Assembly (NCBI GenBank): GCA_021781625.1
Contig: JAJXWL010000090.1
Coordinates: forward strand, 1 to 7,385
Direction of reading: 5' to 3'
DNA from: a bacterium
GTDB taxonomy: Bacteria > Spirochaetota > Spirochaetia > JABEVK01
DNA: 7,385 nucleotides
This document shows positions 5,029 through 7,385 of the stretch, piece by piece; the first letter of the stretch is position 1; each line of letters begins with the position of its first letter. Below the pieces are notes generated by a model. That model was not told the DNA's origin, did no database searches, and was given only the letters and a program-made list of their open reading frames with translations. Position numbers and translations under genes: made by a program.

Positions 5029-7227
5029 ATGAAACGTTGGGGGTGTATACTCCTTTTGAGTAGTTTGACAGTCGCCTTGTCCGCTCAGGTGAGTTTTTCA
5101 GGACTGGCCGTTGATCAGGGAAAGCACCTTGTTTTTTCGGTGCGCTCTAGCTCGGCTCAGGGTACAGATACCGGGTGGTTTGAAGCCGACTTGGGCTCTG
5201 GTCAGTTAACAACTTTAACATTTCCGGTAGATACCGCCGAATGGTTGGCAAAAGCCAAGGTTTTGCAATGGTCAAATGCGTTTGGCACTTTCCGGTTGCT
5301 ACCTCAGGGGAAGGTAATTACCGTTTCACCGGATAGTTTTGCAGGAAAATCCTTATTGCGTTGGGGTAAGCCCTTACCCTCGGCCTATTCCCCCGAGGGA
5401 GGCTGGGCTTTGGTGCAAATCCAAAAATCCCCAGTCGAGGGTGACTTAGCCCTTTGGAATATCAAAACGGGGATGCTTGAGCGGATCACCCAAGGAATTA
5501 CCTTGTCGACCAACGAAGCCCCGGCGTTGTGGTCCCCGAACGGCGAGTTTTTTGTCTATGTGAAAGCGGACCGTCTGTACTATTATTCGATGGAACAACG
5601 GGCTCAAGACCGGGTTCCGCCCGAAGCCCTGCGCTGTCTGGGGACCGGGCTTCTTTCAAGTGTTCGCTGGAGCCCCGATGGAGACCTCGTTTACGTCCGT
5701 GATAATTCGCTTTGGCGATTACTTCCTCAGGATTTTTATGCCCTTAGCCTCTTCGGGCCCAACTATCAGACCTGGGGTCTTGTCACTGCTTTTCCTCTTG
5801 CCTTTGACCCAGCCACCGACAGGTTTTGGCTGTCTCCGGACCTTCGTTTCGTTCTGCTGTTAGTCGAGGGGCGGACGTTGTTGTTGAAAGCTACAGGCTA
5901 TTTTCATGACGGGGAACCTTCTTGGAAGGGTGGGGCGTATGTTCCTTTACCTGGTGGAAGCCGAGTGAAGCGCGTTCTTTGGTCCGAACACGGGGCGCAG
6001 GTTTTGGTGAATAACCTTAGAACCCCGCTTTCGGCGGTTTTTCAACTGACGCAAAACGGGGCAAAGCTTCAAGCCCAGGGTGTAGATTTTCTCGACATGG
6101 CAGCCTCAGCGGACGGCAAACAGGTCCTCTTAACGACCAGTGAGGGGCTTTCGCTCAGGAATGACACAGATTTTTCTCAACAGAATTTTTTTGTCCAGCA
6201 AGGAACGCGGGCAGCCTTTTGGCAGGGGCAGGAGGTGCTCTTATGTTCGAGTTCCGGTGTGCAGAAACTGTCGCTGGTGTCGGGACTTAAGACTCCCTTG
6301 GTACTCGGGGCGGCTCAGGGCATCGCGTTTGATCAAAAAGGAGTTCCCATTGCCAAGGAGGGAGAGGGTCTATGGGCTTGGACTGAAGGGGTCTGGCAAC
6401 CCATTTCAGGGAGCACTCTGCCCCCCCGACAAACGGACAATAGCCAGGTTAGAGTATTTTTACAAAGTCTCAACTCCGAAGTTCACAACCGAATTATGGT
6501 CAGGTTGTTGGCCCGATCAGTTACAGTACCCTTGCTGCCCTCTCCCTTACCCGAGCCCCCCGCTTTGAAAAACCAGCCGGAAACGCTCTCGCCCGAGGGT
6601 GTGTTTACTCACGGCGCTCGGGATGAAAAGCGAGAAATCGCGTTGGTGTTTTTGGCCCAGGACTCAGATCAAGGGCTAGGAGAGGTCTTGTCGGCTTTGC
6701 GGTCGTGGAAGGCTGGCGCTACGTTTTTTGTGAATGGAGAATTTTTGCGGCGACACCCTGAGGCTTGCCGAGAAATTGCTGCCTCGGGAGCTGAAACCGC
6801 CAATGGGTTTTATATTCCATTCCAATTTTCTTCGGCCGACGCGACAGGGTCTTTTATCCCCAAGGGCTTGGCCCGGCAAGAGGACGATTGGCATCGAAAA
6901 ACAGGAACGGAGCTTTCGCCGCTTTGGTGGCCCTCCGGTTACTCGTCTGGTGTAGTTCAGGCTGCCGCCAAGGCCGGGTACGTGACGGTGGGTACCGACT
7001 TGAAGCTTCCTGTTCCGGTCGAGGGACGTCTGGAGTCCTCGGTGTGGATCGACTCCTTGTTGAAAAGTGTTCGTCCTGGGGCTATCGTACCATTGACCCT
7101 CGGGATCAGAGATAGTAAAACGGGGGACAGCTTTTTTCGCCGTTTGGACCTGCTGTTAAATGCCTTGAAACAAGCCGGTTATAGTTTTGTTTCTGTTTCG
7201 AAATTACGGGAACATTCTCTGAATTAA
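5029..7227 (+). CDS. Secreted beta-propeller protein with a degenerate NodB (polysaccharide deacetylase-like) domain
   Basis: The protein has 732 residues. The ATG at 5029 follows AAGGGAG (5017-5023) by 5 nt. An in-frame ATG at 4990 lies inside the previous gene and would spoil the signal peptide. MKRWGCILLLSSLTVALSA is a signal peptide, probably cleaved after residue 19. Residues about 20-450 look like a TolB/PD40-type propeller, with S-P/A-D/E-G turns near residues 121, 169, 215, 269, 319 and 360 (for example WSPNGEF, WSPDGDL). A Pro-rich linker (about 503-520) leads to a NodB-like fold at 535-732, recognised by GATFFVNGEFLRRHPE (563-578) and AAAKAGY. Every catalytic motif of family 4 carbohydrate esterases is missing: TFDDG is VFLAQ (540-544), the HxxxH metal pair is G593 and P597, RPPYG is WWPSG (633-637), and the LxH motif is LTL (689-691). 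It should be a non-catalytic, possibly glycan- or protein-binding, periplasmic protein. Confidence 0.85.
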   Translation: MKRWGCILLLSSLTVALSAQVSFSGLAVDQGKHLVFSVRSSSAQGTDTGWFEADLGSGQLTTLTFPVDTAEWLAKAKVLQWSNAFGTFRLLPQGKVITVSPDSFAGKSLLRWGKPLPSAYSPEGGWALVQIQKSPVEGDLALWNIKTGMLERITQGITLSTNEAPALWSPNGEFFVYVKADRLYYYSMEQRAQDRVPPEALRCLGTGLLSSVRWSPDGDLVYVRDNSLWRLLPQDFYALSLFGPNYQTWGLVTAFPLAFDPATDRFWLSPDLRFVLLLVEGRTLLLKATGYFHDGEPSWKGGAYVPLPGGSRVKRVLWSEHGAQVLVNNLRTPLSAVFQLTQNGAKLQAQGVDFLDMAASADGKQVLLTTSEGLSLRNDTDFSQQNFFVQQGTRAAFWQGQEVLLCSSSGVQKLSLVSGLKTPLVLGAAQGIAFDQKGVPIAKEGEGLWAWTEGVWQPISGSTLPPRQTDNSQVRVFLQSLNSEVHNRIMVRLLARSVTVPLLPSPLPEPPALKNQPETLSPEGVFTHGARDEKREIALVFLAQDSDQGLGEVLSALRSWKAGATFFVNGEFLRRHPEACREIAASGAETANGFYIPFQFSSADATGSFIPKGLARQEDDWHRKTGTELSPLWWPSGYSSGVVQAAAKAGYVTVGTDLKLPVPVEGRLESSVWIDSLLKSVRPGAIVPLTLGIRDSKTGDSFFRRLDLLLNALKQAGYSFVSVSKLREHSLN

Positions 7228-7230
7228 GCG

Positions 7231-7266
7231 GGTTTTTGACAATTTGTTTAAGGCCCGCCAAAAACC
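7231..7266. repeat. Inverted repeat in the fliS upstream region
   Basis: GGTTTTTG (7231-7238) and CAAAAACC (7259-7266) are perfect 8-base inverted copies 20 bp apart. A second pairing, GCGGG (7228-7232) with CCCGC (7254-7258), shares two bases with the first arm and excludes it. No T run follows either stem on the + strand, so it is not a standard intrinsic terminator for the upstream gene. It could be an operator or an RNA switch-like element, or chance. Confidence 0.4.
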
Positions 7267-7297
7267 TGTCGAAACTGTAACGTAGACCTAGGGTTCC

Positions 7298-7308
7298 AGG
7301 AGGGGGAG
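7298..7308 (+). promoter_or_regulatory. Strong ribosome binding site of fliS
   Basis: AGGAGGGGGAG contains a full AGGAGG (7298-7303) 6 nt before the ATG at 7310. It is the strongest Shine-Dalgarno sequence in the window, which fits a highly translated flagellar chaperone. Confidence 0.75.
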
Positions 7309-7309
7309 C

Positions 7310-7385
7310 ATGAGTGTTCTGAAAGGTCCTTTGAGTGCTTACCGCGAGGTTTCGGTACGGACAGCCAGCCAGGGGAAGCTGATTG
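7310..7385 (+). CDS. fliS: Flagellar export chaperone FliS (N-terminal part only)
   Basis: Only the first 25 codons lie in the window; the gene continues past the right edge. The visible part contains LSAYREVSVRTASQGKLI, the typical start of FliS: a short N-terminus with an AY motif, then V-x-T-A-S/T-x-x-x-L-I/T leading into the first helix. FliS is a small cytoplasmic helical protein that binds the C-terminus of newly made flagellin, prevents early polymerisation and delivers it to the flagellar export apparatus. The start codon is fixed by a very strong ribosome binding site. The 82-bp gap upstream holds an inverted repeat and may contain its own promoter. Confidence is limited by the short visible length, but no other family fits this motif as well. 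Confidence 0.85.
   Translation, partial: MSVLKGPLSAYREVSVRTASQGKLI

Noticed and set aside
6140..6568. 142-codon open frame on the + strand within the pseudo-NodB gene
   Set aside because: It is an out-of-frame shadow with an Arg/Cys-rich, non-protein-like composition and no initiation signal, and it lies wholly inside a well-supported gene.
7228..7266. Intrinsic terminator for the pseudo-NodB gene
   Set aside because: Stems can form, but they are followed by A/C-rich sequence rather than a T run on the + strand, so the standard terminator form is missing.

Overview
The window reads as a chromosomal segment of a flagellated bacterium with a base composition slightly above 50% G+C by eye. The partial gene at the right edge begins like the flagellin chaperone FliS. 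The neighbours (a galactokinase-like GHMP protein, SurE, TPR proteins, a secreted NHL/VWA-like protein) suggest a spirochaete such as a Treponema/Spirochaeta relative. That assignment is inference from protein style, not proven by the sequence. Every real gene lies on the + strand. I see no tRNA, rRNA, CRISPR array, insertion sequence or phage gene.

Layout. Bases 1-77 are a short upstream region with a plausible promoter. Bases 78-1244 encode a GHMP-kinase/galactokinase-fold protein that starts at TTG and lacks the usual catalytic and sugar-binding residues. A good sigma-70-type promoter (TTGAAA, 17 bp, TAAAAT) overlaps its stop codon and points into surE (1289-2020). surE, a cytoplasmic TPR protein (2017-2709) and a secreted TPR + six-bladed NHL propeller + VWA-like protein (2706-4733) overlap by GTGA and ATGA junctions, so they form a translationally coupled operon.

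A 45-bp gap with a second promoter candidate and a small hairpin precedes a 77-residue zinc-ribbon/coiled-coil protein (4779-5012). After 16 bp comes a secreted 732-residue protein with an N-terminal TolB/PD40-type propeller and a C-terminal NodB-like domain whose catalytic motifs are all replaced (5029-7227). An 82-bp gap with an inverted repeat and a strong ribosome binding site leads into fliS, which runs off the window.

How the genes may work together. SurE is an ordinary, apparently active nucleotidase. The striking theme is the rest: three different enzyme or metal-binding folds (GHMP kinase, VWA, NodB deacetylase) each keep their fold signatures but lack the residues that normally do the chemistry. 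Two of them sit in exported beta-propeller proteins. My inference is that the cluster supplies binding or scaffold proteins for the envelope rather than a metabolic pathway. Its closeness to fliS suggests, but does not show, a link with the cell envelope or periplasmic flagella.
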